Source: Spirochaetales bacterium (GTDB lineage Bacteria; Spirochaetota; Spirochaetia; DSM-27196; PWMO01). Taken from it: DNA of 6,696 nt. A program made the translations under genes and the position numbers. A model generated the notes under the pieces. That model did not search any database and had not been told where the DNA came from. It saw nothing but the letters and a program-made list of their open reading frames with translations. Shown piece after piece: positions 5,263 to 6,696 of the stretch. Each line of letters begins with the position of its first letter. The first letter of the stretch is position 1. The stretch is from assembly GCA_007130025.1 (NCBI GenBank), contig SLTF01000278.1, positions 1 through 6,696 of the forward strand, written 5' to 3'.

Positions 5263-6549
5263 ATGAACGAGATCAACACCAGGTTGGATCAGCGCGAACG
5301 CGAGGGGCGGCCAATTGTCGTTGGGCTGGTTGGGGCCGGGCAGATGGGCAGCGAGATCGTCTCGCAGGTGGGCGAAATGCGCGGGATGGAGATCGGCGTG
5401 GTTGTCGATCTGAGCCCCGAGCGGGCGAGGCATGGCTTCGCCCACTCCCGGAAAAAACCCGACGTGGTTGTTGCCGATACCCTCGCCGACGCCGAGCGCG
5501 CGCGGGCTGCCGGCGCGTGTGTTGCCACAACCGACTACCGGATCGCAACCCGGCTTTCCGGCGTGGACGCCGTGATCGACGCGACCGGTTCGGTGCGTAT
5601 GGCGGCAACCGTTGCCATGGACGCGATCGACCACAAGAAGCACATCGTCATGATGAGTGTTGAGGCCGACGTCACCGTGGGGCCCATCCTGCGACGTCTG
5701 GCGGACAACGCCGGCGTGGTCTATTCGCTTGCCGCCGGAGACGAACCGGCAGCCATCTGCGAGCTCTACCGCTTTGCCGACGCCCTCGGCTTTGAGGTGG
5801 TCTGCGCGGGCAAGGGAAAGAACAATCCGCTGAACATCTATTCGACGCCGGAAACCGAAGCCGACAAAGCGAAGCAGCGCAAGATGAATCCGCGCATGCT
5901 CTGCGAGTTTGTGGACGGCTCCAAGACCGCGATCGAAATGACGGCCGTTTCCAACGCGACCGGCCTGGTGATCGACAAACGCGGCATGCACGGCGCCAGG
6001 TCTACGGTTCCGGAGCTGAACTCGGTGTTTGTTCCCGTCGCCGACGGCGGCGTGTTGAGCCGAAGCGGCGTGGTGGATTTTGCGATCGGGGTGCATCCCG
6101 GTGTTTTTGTGGTGGTACGCACGGACAACGAGCATATCCAGGCGGGAATGAAGGACCGCGACATGGGTCCCGGCCCGTACTACACGCTCTATCGGCCGTT
6201 TCACCTGTGCAGCGTTGAGGTTCCCCTCACCGTCGCCCAGGCGGTCTTCTACGCAGAGTCATCGGGTCATCCCGGCGGGAAGCTCATCACCGAGTGCATC
6301 GCGGTGACCAAGCGGGACATCGCCGCGGGCGAGACCCTCGACGGCATCGGCGAGTTCTGTTACCGGGGAAGCGTGGAGCACGCCGACGTTGCGCAGAAGG
6401 AACGGCTGTTGCCGCTCGGCCTGGCGCAGGGGTGCCGGGTTCGCACGGCCATTCCGCGCGATACCGCGATCACCTACGACATGGTCGAGGTCGACGAAGC
6501 ATCAGTGCTGGTCGACCTCCGCAGGATGCAGGACAAGCTGTACCGGTAG
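5263..6549 (+). CDS. DXR-like (DRL/DXR-II family) NAD(P)-dependent oxidoreductase with C-terminal SAF domain
   Basis: A 428-residue protein with a homoserine-dehydrogenase-like Rossmann N-terminus and a SAF domain. The cofactor loop GLVGAGQMGSE is at residues 21-31 after a basic, polar lead. Other marks are VDAVIDATGS (101-110), MMSVEADVTVGP (130-141), CAGKGKNNPLN (181-191), MNPRMLCEFVDGSKTAIEM (208-226), SNATGL (230-235), GVHPGVFVVV (276-285) and YYTLYRPFHL (306-315). The SAF segment covers about 342-410 (TKRDIAAGETLDGIGE, then LGLAQGCRVRTAIPRDTAI). Brucella DRL, of this family, makes 2-C-methyl-D-erythritol 4-phosphate from 1-deoxy-D-xylulose 5-phosphate, but many members come from bacteria that also have classical DXR and have no known role. 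The pairing with an isomerase and an RpiR-type regulator favours an inducible phosphosugar pathway. AAGGA 8 nt before the ATG supports the start. Family confident, reaction not. Confidence 0.8.
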   Translation: MNEINTRLDQREREGRPIVVGLVGAGQMGSEIVSQVGEMRGMEIGVVVDLSPERARHGFAHSRKKPDVVVADTLADAERARAAGACVATTDYRIATRLSGVDAVIDATGSVRMAATVAMDAIDHKKHIVMMSVEADVTVGPILRRLADNAGVVYSLAAGDEPAAICELYRFADALGFEVVCAGKGKNNPLNIYSTPETEADKAKQRKMNPRMLCEFVDGSKTAIEMTAVSNATGLVIDKRGMHGARSTVPELNSVFVPVADGGVLSRSGVVDFAIGVHPGVFVVVRTDNEHIQAGMKDRDMGPGPYYTLYRPFHLCSVEVPLTVAQAVFYAESSGHPGGKLITECIAVTKRDIAAGETLDGIGEFCYRGSVEHADVAQKERLLPLGLAQGCRVRTAIPRDTAITYDMVEVDEASVLVDLRRMQDKLYR

Positions 6550-6586
6550 CCTGCAGCAGCCGGATCTCTCTGAAGCCGTGTCGCGT

Positions 6587-6615
6587 TTGCGGCCGGTACG
6601 GGGGCGTTGTATAAT
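6587..6615 (+). promoter_or_regulatory. Promoter with perfect TATAAT directly before the regulator gene
   Basis: TATAAT (6610-6615) lies 17 bp after TTGCGG (6587-6592). The -10 ends 7 nt before the ATG at 6623, so transcription should begin at or next to the start codon. No Shine-Dalgarno precedes that ATG. No clear terminator for the DRL gene appears in 6550-6586, so the regulator may also be read through from the upstream cluster. Confidence 0.6.
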
Positions 6616-6622
6616 GCGCGCC

Positions 6623-6696
6623 ATGAGTACCTTCAACACCGATCACACGGCGCAGATCCCCCATAACTGCCTCCTGAAGATTCAGTCCAGTTACGA
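6623..6696 (+). CDS. N-terminus of a probable RpiR/MurR-family transcriptional regulator (partial, cut by window edge)
   Basis: An ATG at 6623 opens a frame that stays open to the window end, giving 24 complete codons. After a polar lead of about 14 residues comes NCLLKIQSSY, which resembles the opening of the N-terminal HTH_6 helix bundle in RpiR-type repressors, where a short lead is followed by a LLxKI-x-x-x-Y stretch. RpiR regulators usually combine this DNA-binding domain with a C-terminal SIS domain that senses phosphosugars, and are commonly encoded beside the sugar-phosphate enzymes they control. Here the neighbours are a SIS isomerase and a DXR-like oxidoreductase, and GAAA/TTTC dyads sit at that cluster's promoter. 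The call rests on about ten informative residues plus context, so another regulator or a different protein remains possible. Translation is probably leaderless. Confidence 0.5.
   Translation, partial: MSTFNTDHTAQIPHNCLLKIQSSY

Noticed and set aside
5208..5663. Forward open frame (151 codons) starting in the isomerase-DRL gap
   Set aside because: It overlaps the first third of the DRL gene in another phase and its product is almost entirely Arg/Gly/Ala/Asp, a typical shadow.
5245..6204. Reverse-strand open frame (319 codons) opposite the DRL gene
   Set aside because: Composition is typical of antisense GC-rich frames, and the forward frame has an intact Rossmann and SAF architecture with a good ribosome site.

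Overview
The window is bacterial DNA of moderately high GC content (roughly 60% by eye) with tightly packed genes and short intergenic gaps. There are no rRNA, tRNA, CRISPR or mobile-element signs. The phrasing of the AMP-dependent ligase and the mix of genes would fit a free-living spirochaete, but this is only an impression and the host should be treated as undetermined.

Layout: (1) positions 1-71 hold the last 22 codons of an unidentified forward gene. (2) Positions 72-172 carry a palindrome, a sigma-70-type promoter and a strong Shine-Dalgarno. (3) A forward two-gene operon follows: a CodB-like NCS1 permease (173-1465) and a CodA-like amidohydrolase (1478-2683), a pyrimidine-base uptake and deamination pair. 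(4) A GNRA-looped hairpin at 2689-2708 separates this operon from a convergent reverse-strand gene for an AMP-forming acyl-CoA synthetase (2733-4424). (5) A 166-bp divergent intergenic region (4425-4590) holds promoters in both directions and two GAAA/TTTC palindromes. (6) A second forward cluster contains a CBS-less KpsF/GutQ-type SIS-domain sugar-phosphate isomerase (4591-5205), a DXR-like (DRL) SAF-domain oxidoreductase (5263-6549) and the start of a probable RpiR-family regulator (6623 to the window edge) behind its own TATAAT box.

Working together: the permease and deaminase should import a cytosine-like base and hydrolyse its exocyclic amine. The residue matching E. coli CodA Asp314, the substrate-discriminating position, is Cys here, so 5-methylcytosine is a serious candidate substrate. 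The SIS isomerase, DRL oxidoreductase and RpiR-type regulator look like one regulated phosphosugar module. An isomerase lacking the usual active-site Lys next to a DXR-like enzyme suggests either an alternative entry to the methylerythritol phosphate pathway or an uncharacterised sugar-phosphate conversion. The acyl-CoA synthetase is probably functionally unrelated to both clusters.
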